A stretch of 64,000 bases of DNA, taken from the NCBI GenBank assembly GCA_963729695.1, contig CAVSOT010000004.1, positions 372,001-436,000 of the forward strand, given 5' to 3'. Below, piece by piece: positions 34,164-43,854 of this stretch. How positions within the stretch are numbered: the stretch's first letter is position 1; each line of letters opens with the position of its first letter. The position numbers and the translations under genes were made by a program. This stretch comes from PALSA-693 sp963729695. GTDB taxonomy: Bacteria > Actinomycetota > Acidimicrobiia > Acidimicrobiales > Palsa-688. Under the pieces are notes generated by a model that made no database searches, was not told the DNA's origin, and was given only the letters and a program-made list of their open reading frames with translations.

Positions 34164-36528
34164 TCAAGCCGGGCCGGCGATAGTGTCGGCCTCGGCGAGA
34201 GCGGAGCGCTCCTCTCGATCGAAACCCAGGGACTCGAGGATGGCGTGAGAATGCTCTCCGATGGTGGGAAGGTGAGGATCCGGAGGAACCCGAGGTTGCG
34301 GTCCAAGTCGTATCGGGCAGGCGGCTTGCTCCAAGAGGCCGCGGTCTCCCCACTGGAAGCTGACAACCCGGCCCAGCTGGCGACTGACGGGGTCGTCGAA
34401 GATGTCGGCGATGAACTCGGCCCGAGTCGGTTCGCGCACGATTTCGACCGGTACTCCAGCGGCGCGCAGGATTTCAGCCCACCAGGAAGCACCCTTCCCG
34501 GCGAACGCCTTCTCCAAGGACACCTCCGCGGGTTGGCGCTCTCCGGGGACGACGCGCAGTGGGGGAGGCGCGGGACCGAGGATCTCGGGACCGACAACCC
34601 GGCGAAGTCGCGCCCACGATTCTCCGTCCGGTATCGCCAAAGCCAGCCAGCGGCCGTCCTGGCACTGGTAGATCCGGTAGGCCGCTCCGTACCCCCACTG
34701 TTGGGGGTCAATCCGGGGTCCTTCGACCAATCCGCCGTCCGCCAAAAACGCCCCCGACCGCATGGTCATTCCGGCCCCCAGCAGACTGGTCCAGACGGAC
34801 TGACCTCGGCCAGTGCGGCGGCGCGCATAGAGAGCGGCGAGCACGGCGGAGGCGGAAAGCCATCCGCCAACGATGTCGACTGCAGCCCAGTCGGAAAACG
34901 ACGTCGGCGGCTGGCCGTCTCCGCCGGCTTCGGCCTCTATGCCCGATAGGGCCTGCATCAGGTGGTCGTTGGCCGGGGTGCGAGCACGAGGGCCGCGAGG
35001 TCCGAACCCGCTGGCGTGGCTGTAGATGACAGTTGGGTTGCGGGTCCGGACGGTGGCCTCGTCGTACCGGAGCCGCTCCGCCAACCCCACGCGCGAGTTG
35101 TGGTGGACGACATCGGACCATTCGAACAAGCGGCGCAGAACCGGCTCGACGGCCGGCGACTTGAGGTCAAGGGCGAGGGCCCGCTTGCCGCGCTGGCCCG
35201 CCGCGAACATCGGTTCCACGCCCCGATGGGCGTCGCCGCTCACCGGCTCGACCTTGATCACGTCGGCTCCCAGCTCGGCGAGGACAAGCGACGCAACCGG
35301 CCCCGCGAGATACGCCGACAGATCGAGCACCCGTACGCCCGAGAGGGGGGACAAACTGAGCGCTCGGCGGGTGAGCGCCCGGCCGCTCGGCGGGTGACGC
35401 GCCCGGCCGCTCGGCGGGCCTCCCGCAAGCTTGGTCGGCGGGCGACCCGCTGGCCGAGGTCGATGCCCAGCTCGGTGCGATCGAGCTGATCTCGCCCACT
35501 GGTCCGGCTGCGCTGCTCGAACCGAAGACCGGGTCGTCGTAGTCGACTCGAAGCCCGACAGCTCGAAGGTGGGGATCCCGAAGGACTTCGCCGGGACGTA
35601 ACACCGGCTCGCAACTGAAGGACTTTCCGGCGAACCGCTCCATCCACCAGGCCTGGTCTCTGGTGGCGAATTGGGCTTCCCACTCCTGGCTCCGGGTCCG
35701 GACGCGCCCCGTCTGGAGCTCATGCATGTACCCGCCGTCGCTGGGCCGATCGCCCATGCACGAAAGGAAATCGTCGTATCCTCGCGGCGTCCCGAACCAG
35801 AGTTGGAGGAACTTGCCGTCCCCGCAGCGGTAGGTCATGGTCGGGCCGGAACCAACCGCGCTCCAGAGTCGCTCAGTAGAGGTCGACGGGTGCTGCACCC
35901 GGCCGATCACCAAGCCGAGCATCGCCAGCATCCCGTCGTACAGGGACGTCTCCACCCATCCACCGATGCCGGTCGTCTCCCTCTCGTAGAGGCGGGCGAG
36001 GGCCCCGGCAGTGGCCGCCAGCCCGGCGCCGATGCCGGCGATCGGCAGCGTGCAAAAGGTCGGACCGGCGGTATGGCCACGAAACTGGGTCAGGAGCCCG
36101 GTGCGGGCGTGGACCAACAGCTCCACGTCTGGGATGAGGCCATTCCGGTCTCGACTTGGTCGTATTCGTACGACCACGAGTCGGGGGTTCGCCTCCTTCA
36201 GAACTGGATAGTTCAGCCCCTCGCGTTCGATGAGCGCTTCTGACCCGGCCAGCACCAGGACGTCCGCTTCCTCGGCCATCCGCCTGAGCGACGTGGGACC
36301 CCCGTCATCGCCAACCCGGACAGTGTCTTTTCCCCGATCCCACGGTCGGTCCCATTCAACTCCGGAGTCGAGGGTGGAGGGGCTATTGGCATCAGCAACC
36401 ACGACCTCGGCGCCGAAATCGCGAAAGAACGAACCGGGGAGTTCGGCAGCCATACCCGCCCCGACGAGAGAGATACCGGGGGAATAGGTTACGACTCGAA
36501 GGCCGGTCAAGGCCTGGGTTGTCGTCAT
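34164..36528 (-). CDS. Tandem (two-domain) CaiB/BaiF CoA transferase with one frameshift
   Basis: Domain 1 runs from ATG 36528 to about 35490. It has LTGLRVVTYSPGISL and VETSLYDGMLAMLG, with the Asp that forms the mixed anhydride in the Frc family. Domain 2, in another minus frame, runs from about 35340 to 34164: SGVRVLDLSAYLAGPVASL, VLAELGADVIKVEP, then VWTSLLGAGM, where the expected Asp is replaced. The linker contains an exact 20-bp repeat (GCGCCCGGCCGCTCGGCGGG at 35375 and 35399), which probably caused the slip. Family III transferases move CoA between carboxylic acids. Whether one polypeptide is made is uncertain. Confidence 0.75.
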
Positions 36529-36966
36529 CGAAGGTTCGACATCGCCCCACGCTCCCCCTGCGCATTCAGATAGGCGACGCAGAGTCTATCTCTAAATCCC
36601 TTTGCCCTCGGCCGTGGTAGACGGTGGCTCGTTGCTGTCTCAAACCAGGATCAGAGATGTTGCCGGTATTCTTGCTTCTCGACGTGTATATGGACTGCCC
36701 CAGCCAGGTATACGGCGGTGCTGCGCGAAGCCAGGATCGATCGGTGGTTACCGACTTGGGGTGGGTGTCTGCACCTGATCCCCCTTGGGTGCAGCGGCGC
36801 TCGTGGCCGTCGAGTCGGCATTTCCTGGTCGACTCCGGCCACGGCGCGCGTTCATAGGCGGGGGCCAGGGGCCGGATCGACGGTTGCCCGTGGCGGGTGC
36901 CTTGACCAGGCGTCGCGTAAGTTGGCGCGGCGTCGCGGGGGTCGGCCCGGCGTGGCGTGGCTCTCG
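36529..36966. other. Intergenic region with strong stem-loop
   Basis: Positions 36802-36843 form a hairpin: CGTGGCCG and GAGTCG pair with CGACTC and CGGCCACG, 14 pairs with a 2-nt bulge and a 12-nt loop. It lies about 125 bp after the end of the molybdenum hydroxylase gene on the same strand and could end that transcript, though no T run follows. Short gcgtcgcg-type repeats occur at 36905-36960. No gene is seen. Confidence 0.55.
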
Positions 36967-39312
36967 TCAGGCCTTCTGGGCCGTCTTGGCCCGGTCGAGA
37001 AGGTCAGAGATCCTGTCCGGCGATAGAGGGAGCTCGGTGATGGTCACATCGAAGGGTGCGAGCGCGTCGGCCACCGCGTTGACGACCGCAGGCGGCGCCC
37101 CCACGGCGCCTCCTTCGCCCACCCCCTTGTAGCCGCCCGGTCCAGGGCTCGCCGTCTCGACATGGCTGTACTCGATGACCGGTGTCTCTGCCGTGGTCGG
37201 GAGAAGGTAATCCACAAAGGTGGTCGTTTGTGGGTTGCCCTCCGAGTCGTAGCAGAGACTCTCGTAGAGGACGCCTCCGATTCCCTGGAGGGTTCCTCCC
37301 GCGATCTGGCCTTCGACCACGTTTGGATTGATCATCGGTCCGCAGTCCTCGCTGACGATGTAGCGGAGGAGGGTCACTTGACCGGTGCCGAGGTCCACCT
37401 CGCAGCAGCAGACGTGCGTGGCATTGACCCAGATCGGACCGGGGTAGCTGGTGTAGCGCCCGCTGGCTTCGAGGCCGGCTTCGAGCCCCGACGGCAGCGA
37501 GTGCGGTTCGAAGTACGCCGTCCAGGCCACCTCGCCCAGCGAGATCTTGATGGCGGGACTTCCTCTGACGAAAGCCCAGCTCTGCGCCAGTTCGATGTCC
37601 TCGGGAGCCGCCTCCAGCTTGTGGGCGGCGATCGATACGATGCGCTCACGGAGGACCGCGGCGGTCTTGTGAACGGCGCCGGCAGTCATCGAACCGCTGC
37701 GGCTACCCGCGGTGCCACCGCCAAAACCCGTGACCGCGGTGTCACCCTGGATGGCAGTTACGTCTTCCATGCGGAGTCCGAGGGCATCCGCCGTGAGCTG
37801 GGCCACGGTGGTCTCGATGCTGTTTCCGGCGGAGCCTCCGGCGACGTAGACGTTGACCATGCCGCTCGGTTCGACCCGGATCGTCGCCGCCTCGGTCGAG
37901 TAGTAGCCGGCCATGGGAGTCGTGCGCTCGATGAAATTGGACACGCCCACGCCGAGGAATCGACCCGCCGCTCGAGCCTCTGCCTGTTGGTGCCGAAAGG
38001 CCTCATAGTCGAGTAGGGCGATGGCCTGCTCGAAGGTCTCGAGCGGGGACACGGTCTCGTACGTCATGCCGTTCGGGTTGGTGTAGGGCAGGTCCCCTTG
38101 GACGAGCAGGTTCTTCCGTCGCAGCGCGACCGGATCCATGCCCATTCTCCGGGCCGCCAGGTCGAGCACTACCTCTCGGGCCAGGGTCTCGAACTGCCAC
38201 GGCCCCCGATAGGGAGCGCGCCCCACCGTGTTGGTGTACACGGCTTTGGTACGGAATGCCGCATACGGGACCCGGTATGGTCCGGGAAAGAGCGAGCCGA
38301 CCAGCCACCCCGTGCCGATCGGCCAGGGAGTCGGGTAGGCACCGCAATCAGCGAGGTAGTCGATGTCGACCGCTTCGATCTCACCTCCTGCGTTGAAGCC
38401 CATCGTGATGCGAGCTTGCTCGTGGCGGGCCTGGCCGCCCGCCAAGAAGCTCTCGTGGCGATCTTCGACCCACTTCAGTGGATGTCCGATCTTTGGGGCG
38501 GCCAGCATGATGCACATCTCCTCGCGCTGGACGTACACCTTCTGCCCGAATCCTCCGCCAGTGTCACGCATGATGACCCGGACACGATGCTCCGGAATAC
38601 CGAGTAGCCGGGCGCAGAACATGCGTACCTCGTGGGGTGCTTGGGTGGCCGAGTAGATCGTCAGCTCTCCTGTCGTTGGTCGGGAGTCGACCACGATCCC
38701 TCGCCCTTCCAGGGGTGAAGGGACGTACGCTTGTTGGGATACCACCTCTGACACGAGGAAAGGGGCCGATCGGAGGTGTTGTTCCAGCTCATCGGTCCGG
38801 TCTTTGCTGGACTCACCGATGAGATTCGACCCGTGGGCCGGGTGGACAAGGTCGGGCGTCGACTCTGCGTCGGTATACGCCACGACGGGCGCAAGCGGGT
38901 CATACTCGACCTCCACCAGATCGCCAGCGTCCTCGGCGAGGTACCGGGTACTGGCCACCACGAGGGCAACCGGGTCGCCGACAAACCGGACTTCCTCCCA
39001 GGCCAGCGGCGGTCTCGGTGTCTCCGGGCTCTCCGGCCCGACCGCGGTGTGCCACTGCTCCTTGACGTCGGGGTTCAGGTCGGCGGCGGTGAAGACCGCA
39101 AGCACGCCCTCCAGCGCAAGCGCTCGGCTGGTGTCGATCGCTTGGAGTCGGGCTCTCGGATAGGGGCTGCGAACGAAGTAGGCATGCACCATCTCGGGTA
39201 GCGACACGTCGTCGAGGTAGGTCCCTTGCCCGGTCAACAGCCGAGAGTCCTCGACCCGGTGGACGCGCGCTCCTGCGTAGCGCGCCGAACCATCGAGGAC
39301 CGGTTCGATCAT
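36967..39312 (-). CDS. Xanthine dehydrogenase-family molybdopterin subunit (CoxL/XdhA-like)
   Basis: This is a 781-residue protein. The N-terminal a/b hammerhead domain starts at YAGARVHRVEDSRLLTGQG, with YLDDVSLPEMVHAYFVRSPY. The molybdopterin-binding domain has DTGGGFGQK, PYRGPWQFE and the C-terminal GYKGVGEGGAVGAPPA, whose Glu is the catalytic base of hydroxylases. It would hydroxylate a carbon of an aromatic or aliphatic substrate with water as oxygen donor. Remarkably, neither the FeS nor the FAD subunit gene is adjacent. ATG at 39312 gives the usual family start; the frame is open upstream but not homologous. Confidence 0.9.
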   Translation of the reverse strand: MIEPVLDGSARYAGARVHRVEDSRLLTGQGTYLDDVSLPEMVHAYFVRSPYPRARLQAIDTSRALALEGVLAVFTAADLNPDVKEQWHTAVGPESPETPRPPLAWEEVRFVGDPVALVVASTRYLAEDAGDLVEVEYDPLAPVVAYTDAESTPDLVHPAHGSNLIGESSKDRTDELEQHLRSAPFLVSEVVSQQAYVPSPLEGRGIVVDSRPTTGELTIYSATQAPHEVRMFCARLLGIPEHRVRVIMRDTGGGFGQKVYVQREEMCIMLAAPKIGHPLKWVEDRHESFLAGGQARHEQARITMGFNAGGEIEAVDIDYLADCGAYPTPWPIGTGWLVGSLFPGPYRVPYAAFRTKAVYTNTVGRAPYRGPWQFETLAREVVLDLAARRMGMDPVALRRKNLLVQGDLPYTNPNGMTYETVSPLETFEQAIALLDYEAFRHQQAEARAAGRFLGVGVSNFIERTTPMAGYYSTEAATIRVEPSGMVNVYVAGGSAGNSIETTVAQLTADALGLRMEDVTAIQGDTAVTGFGGGTAGSRSGSMTAGAVHKTAAVLRERIVSIAAHKLEAAPEDIELAQSWAFVRGSPAIKISLGEVAWTAYFEPHSLPSGLEAGLEASGRYTSYPGPIWVNATHVCCCEVDLGTGQVTLLRYIVSEDCGPMINPNVVEGQIAGGTLQGIGGVLYESLCYDSEGNPQTTTFVDYLLPTTAETPVIEYSHVETASPGPGGYKGVGEGGAVGAPPAVVNAVADALAPFDVTITELPLSPDRISDLLDRAKTAQKA

Positions 39313-39556
39313 TGCATCATCGCATCGGGGTGAGGCCGGTTTGGGATCCAGGTGGTGACGGTAGTGACCGCTCGAGAATAGATCGCACGGGGACGCTACC
39401 CTCGGCCCATACGAGCCATCCATGTTCGCACGACCGGCACTACTCCTTCGGTTGAATCGAGATCCCACGCGGCGCGGCCGTGTCCAAGTGACGCAATTGC
39501 GCAATGAGACGTCGTCAGACAGGAGATCGGGCTGATCGAGGGCGGAGGTCCCTCTT

Positions 39557-40243
39557 ATGACGGACAGACGAGAGATCGACACCAACTTCTTCACCCCTGG
39601 AGCGATCGCCGATCCGTATTCCCTGTATGACCAGCTACGATCGGAAGGGTCGGTCGTGTGGAACACGACGATGCACGGCTGGAACGTGTTCGGTTTCTCC
39701 GAGGTGAGTCAGGTTCTCAGCGACTCGGGGCAGAAATTCGCCATGCTGAGCCGAGAGCTCGCCGACTCGTTCGAGGTGCCCAACATGGTGGCGGTGGACG
39801 GTCCCTTGCACCGCCGCTTGCGAAATGTGTTGGCCGGGCGATTCAGTCGGTCGGCCATCGCAGCCTGGGAGCAGCGGGTCACCGACGTGGTCACGGACCT
39901 GTCGCGACCTCTGGAGCAGGCCCAGAGGAGCTACGACCTGATCGCTGACTTCACCATGGTCCCGACCGTGATCGTGGCCGACATGCTCAGCGTTCCCGCC
40001 GATCGGTACCCAGACTTCAAGCGGTGGTCGCATGATGTCGTCTCGAACCTGGCGTGGGGAGCCGAGGACGATCAGACGAAGGCGGTAATGCTGCGGGCGT
40101 CCGACGAGCTCAACGCCTACGTGCCCTACGAGCTCGAGGTCGCTCCGCAGTACACGTTGCGCGATGTCGATTTCGGCCACGCGTTCTTCATGCGGGGGCC
40201 TGAGCGGGGCTTCATAGAGACCGGTACACCGAGCCCGGTCTGA
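39557..40243 (+). pseudogene. Cytochrome P450 with in-frame internal deletion (no heme-binding region)
   Basis: Residues 1-190 read as an ordinary actinobacterial P450: ADPYSLYDQLRSEG, VDGPLHRRLRNVLAGRFSR (substrate region and helix C), and up to a helix F/G region around WSHDVVSNLAWG. The sequence then jumps directly to PYELEVAPQYTLRDVDFGHA and MRGPERGF, the last strands of P450s. The I helix, the ExxR motif and the Cys heme loop, about 170 residues, are missing without a frame change. It cannot bind heme normally. A clean deletion or an assembly join are both possible. Confidence 0.75.
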
Positions 40244-40291
40244 GTCGACCGATGTCAACAAGAACCTGATCTCTCGAGAAAGGACGATCTA

Positions 40292-41038
40292 ATGGGAGCA
40301 TTGGATGGAAAGGTCGCGGTAATAACCGGTGCCGGGTCGGGCATGGCCAAGGCGAGCGTGCGGGTCTTTGTGCGAGAGGGGGCGAAGGTCGTGGCGGGGG
40401 ACCTCAGCGGGGCGGAGAAGGTCACGGCGGCGGAGGTGGGTGAGAGCGTTATTCCAGTGCACTGCGACGTGCGCATAGAGCGCGACGTAGAAGCACTGGT
40501 CGACGCCGCCCTCGAGCAGTTCGGTCGACTCGACGTCCTATTGAACGTGGCCGGAGTGGGGGGAGCGGAATTTCTCCACGAGGCGACGGTCGAGGATTAC
40601 GACAGGAAGATGGATGTCAACCTGCGCGGGGTCTTTTTCGGGATGAAGTTCGGCGCCAGGGCGATGCTGAAGTCGGGCGGCGGGTCCATTATCAACTGGT
40701 CGTCCGTGAGTGGCCTGGGGGGAACGTCCGACTACCCTTCGGGGATCTATTCGGCCAGCAAGGCGGGGGTGATCGCGTTGACGAAGGCGGGGGCACTGGA
40801 CTACGGCCCGCAGGGTATCCGGGTCAACGCCATCTGCCCTGGGATCATTCTCAGCGAGATAATGGGCGCATCAGCCGTGTCGAAGTTCCCCGACCTGCCT
40901 GGAAAGGCGGCTCTGGGCCGAGCCGGTGAGCCAGCCGAGGTAGCCGAAGTGGCAGCCTTCCTGGCGTCGGATAAAGCATCCTTTGTGACCGGCGCCATCA
41001 TCCCTGTGGACGGAGGCTGGTCAGCCAAGCTCGGCTAG
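40292..41038 (+). CDS. Short-chain dehydrogenase/reductase
   Basis: The 248-residue protein is a classical SDR: TGAGSGMAKA for NAD(P) binding at residues 12-21, NVAGVGG, catalytic Ser in NWSSVSG, and YSASK (Tyr/Lys). The PGG-like end is PVDGGWSAKLG. It should oxidise or reduce a hydroxyl/keto group; the neighbouring P450 remnant, SnoaL-like protein and amidohydrolase suggest a catabolic pathway. It is 48 bp downstream of the P450 remnant, same strand. AAAGGA precedes ATG 40292. The gene is intact. Confidence 0.9.
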   Translation: MGALDGKVAVITGAGSGMAKASVRVFVREGAKVVAGDLSGAEKVTAAEVGESVIPVHCDVRIERDVEALVDAALEQFGRLDVLLNVAGVGGAEFLHEATVEDYDRKMDVNLRGVFFGMKFGARAMLKSGGGSIINWSSVSGLGGTSDYPSGIYSASKAGVIALTKAGALDYGPQGIRVNAICPGIILSEIMGASAVSKFPDLPGKAALGRAGEPAEVAEVAAFLASDKASFVTGAIIPVDGGWSAKLG

Positions 41039-41468
41039 CGAGAAGCCAGCACTTCGTCGGCCCAGTCGACCAGTTGCGGGGTCAGAAGGTGCCACTTGAC
41101 GCAGACGCCGCCGGTCTTCGGCCGCTCGGCTTGCCTCTCGTGCCACTCCCGGTCTCCCAACGGAGGGTCGACCACACGGGCGTTCGGCAGCATGGCTGCG
41201 ACGGGCTCGGAAGTCTCTCGGGGGTGAAACGGGTCGCTCGCACCGCTGCGGAACACCAGCGCCGGCGTGTGGATGGCCATGGTCTCGTCGTTGGGTAGGC
41301 CGGCTATCAGTTGGTCGGGTCGCGGTAGATACGACGACTCCCACCCCTCCATGGTGGCAATGAACGTGTCCCGGTCCTGGTCGAGAAAGCGCTGAGTGAC
41401 CAGGCGCGGGCCCCATCGCCGATCAGCTCAAAGCCGACGTTGATCCCGTTGATCTTCGCGGAAGGCAT
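41035..41468 (-). pseudogene. Alpha/beta hydrolase remnant with internal deletion and frameshift
   Basis: MPSAKINGINVGFELIGDGA at 41468 is a typical hydrolase N-terminus. After about 20 residues the sequence jumps, with a frame change, to LVTQRFLDQDRDTFIATM and then, from about 41352, EGWESSYLPRPDQL to the C-terminus (TPALVFRSGASDPFHP). The central core, including the nucleophile Ser elbow, is absent. This is the second gene in 2 kb with its middle missing (see the P450 at 39557). Confidence 0.65.
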
Positions 41469-41621
41469 ATGCCGTGACCGTAGTGTCACGGACTCGGACG
41501 GTCAATCTGCGGACCGGGCGACAGTCAGACAGAGGTTCGAGCCCCGTCGAACGGATCTCTGGAGAGGTATGAAGCGCGGCGCTAGTCTGGCGATTCAACG
41601 CTCTGGGGAGGCACGATATCG

Positions 41622-41990
41622 ATGACACCCGACGACCTAATCCAGCAGTGGGCTGACGCCCTCGCCTCTCGCAATGCCGCCGATCGTGAGCGGCTCCTGA
41701 GGTCATGTTGTGCGGACGGGGTCGAGTTCATTCCACCCGACGAGCGTCCGGTGATACGCGGCATTGACGCCCTGGTCAGCCATCTCTCCGATTTCACGTC
41801 CGGATGGTCGCAGGAGACCACTGTGAGGGTGGCGCGTCCCGTCGAAGCGCACCACGGTTGGTGCCGGGGCCTGCTGCTTTTCGACCTCGGAGACCGCAAG
41901 GCCCAGGGTACGGAAATCGCCCGAATCGAAGATGGGAAGATCCAGACGCTGCTGGTGTTTTCCGATACGAAGCGCTTCGACCAGCGCTAA
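41622..41990 (+). CDS. SnoaL-like (NTF2-fold) protein
   Basis: The 122-residue protein has the SnoaL-like pattern: IQQWADALASRNAADRERLL, VEFIPPDERPVIRGIDALVSHL (in parts) and EIARIEDGKIQTLLVF. It is typically a ketosteroid isomerase-like or polyketide-cyclase-like fold acting on cyclic intermediates. ATG at 41622 has GGGGAGG upstream. Its end overlaps the end of the convergent amidohydrolase gene by 4 bp. Confidence 0.8.
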   Translation: MTPDDLIQQWADALASRNAADRERLLRSCCADGVEFIPPDERPVIRGIDALVSHLSDFTSGWSQETTVRVARPVEAHHGWCRGLLLFDLGDRKAQGTEIARIEDGKIQTLLVFSDTKRFDQR

Positions 41991-43116
41991 AGCTGCGGCT
42001 CCGAAGGGGGATCGCTGACGTGGGGAAAGAGCTCTTTGAACGTGCCGAGGCGAATCCGATGGCTCGCATCGTCATCCAAACCGTCGAAGAGCTCGTGCAA
42101 GGTCTTCTGCGTATGCCCGAACGTGCCTTCCATGTGGGGATAGTCGCTGCCCCACATCACGTTCGGGTATCCCATGGCTGTTAGCGCAGCTGGGGCGGTC
42201 TCGTCGTGCTGAAACGAGGCGTAGACCTGGCGGTAAAGGAACTCTTTAGGGGGACGAGACAGGTTGGGCCGGACGAACATGCCGTGTTGACGATAACCCT
42301 CGTTCATCCGGTCGCCGAGGAAGGGCACCCACGTCGCCCCTCCCTCTGAGATCAGTAGTTTGAGGGAGGGGTGGCGATCCAGGGCTCCCGATGCCACGAG
42401 TTTGGCCGCAGCCCGCTGCCCGCCGTAGGTGGTTTCCACGTAGTTGAGGACGGCTCCGCCAGGGCCCCGAAATGGATTGGCGTTGCCTTCCGTCCCAATG
42501 TGGAAACCAACGACCAAGCCGGCCTCCTCGGCGGCTGCCCAAAGGGGTTCCCAGTCGTCGCGGTTCCAATCGGGCACACCTTGGGGGAGGCCAGTAGGGA
42601 GGCTGATGAGATGAAGTCCGATCTCGGCGGCGTGGTAGAGCTCGGCCACGGCGTCGCCCACGTCGAGCACGGGAATCGATGCGGCCGGAATCAACCGGGT
42701 GGGCGCCGTCATCTGAATCGCCTCGACCTTCCACTGGTTTTGCGCCCGCGCTGCCAGTCGAATCAGGTCGCGGTCTCGGATCATGTTCTCCCAGAGACTG
42801 ACGGAGCCGTACATCACTTCCGCCCAGACGCCCTCCTGGTCCAAATCGAGCAGCCGGGCCTGCATGTCCGCGCCCCTGGAGGCCGAAGGTTCAACACATA
42901 GATGGAAAGGCCGGTGTTCTTGTCCTTCTTCAGCTCGTAGACCGGTATTCGTCGGCGAAAGCTCTCACCGTCGATGTGGACTACCTCTTCGTCGTCACTG
43001 ATCTTCTCGCGCCAGGGCATCCGGCTTGCGGCCTCAGCTGGAAGGATCTGTGACCACAGGTCGTCAGGCTCCAAATAGTGGGAATCGCCTGAGTGGGCCC
43101 ACAGCTTGTTCTCCAT
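41987..43116 (-). CDS. Amidohydrolase family 2 protein, one frameshift
   Basis: The N-terminal piece (43116 to about 42880) has GDSHYLEPDDLWSQILPAEA, the metal-binding start of the ACMSD-like family. Near 42880, in an ggggcg context, the frame shifts by one missing base and continues with MQARLLDLDQEGVWAEVMYG. It later has VGFHIGTEGN, LLISEGGATWVPFLGDRM and MWGSDYPHMEGTFGH, with the catalytic Asp. Joined length is about 376 residues, normal for the family. It is likely one gene; the shift may be a sequence error. Confidence 0.78.
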
Positions 43117-43247
43117 CGCGTCCTCCTCGGCTCCGGCTCGAGCACCCCAGCGATGCTACCAAACCGAGGCGCGGCGACCCCTTGGCCCGACAGCCCGAAG
43201 ACCAAGCGAGATGGGCCCCTTGGCGGTCAACCGATATGATGGACCGC

Positions 43248-43679
43248 TCAGCGGCGGGTATCGCCAGGAGGGTGATCGGCGAACCACTGGGCGATGCTTG
43301 GCATGTGTTGCTCGAAGTCACCGGGGGCTGAGATATTGAGTAGGCCACCGCGCTCCGAGCTGCGGTTCTCGAAGTCATGGGTCATGTTGCCCGGCACCAG
43401 GACGAATGATCCCGCGCTCGCCTCGATCCACTCGGTCCCGACCAGCACGCTCAAGGTTCCCGCCAAGACGTAGAAGACGTCGTCCTCAGGATGCGAGTGC
43501 GCCCCTGGCCCCTTCGTGTGCGGGTCGAGCCACCACTCCGAGATCGAATACCCGTGTGCGGTTTCCGCTCCATCGGCCTTGAAGACAGCCGAGATCGGAC
43601 CCATCGCATACCGTCGCCCGTCGCCTGGACGCCACACCACCGGACGACGGTCGGCGAGGTTGTCGTCGTGGTCGGTCAT
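43248..43679 (-). CDS. Cupin-domain protein
   Basis: The 143-residue protein has cupin motif 1, GAHSHPEDDVFYVLAGTLSV (two His and Glu-type position), and motif 2, VLVPGNMTHDFEN, so it is a single-domain metal-binding cupin. It may be a small dioxygenase or isomerase, or a sensor; the substrate is unknown. ATG 43679. It is divergent from the GMC oxidoreductase gene at 43855. Confidence 0.85.
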   Translation of the reverse strand: MTDHDDNLADRRPVVWRPGDGRRYAMGPISAVFKADGAETAHGYSISEWWLDPHTKGPGAHSHPEDDVFYVLAGTLSVLVGTEWIEASAGSFVLVPGNMTHDFENRSSERGGLLNISAPGDFEQHMPSIAQWFADHPPGDTRR

Positions 43680-43854
43680 GGTCGCTCGCTCCTCCCTCCA
43701 TAGTCATGGTAGTGGCATGGCCTTTCCTCTCCCGCGCCTCGGGTGAGCCTAGCGATGGATGTCGCGGGCGGGGCACGCAGGTGACCGACGCCCGCCTGGC
43801 GATACGCTGCCACTAGAGCAAACGTAGGTAGATGCAGCACATCCGGGAGCAGAG

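Noticed and set aside
41536..41570. tRNA-like sequence ggttcgagcccc
   Set aside because: The flanking bases cannot form the T stem and no acceptor or anticodon stem fits around it.
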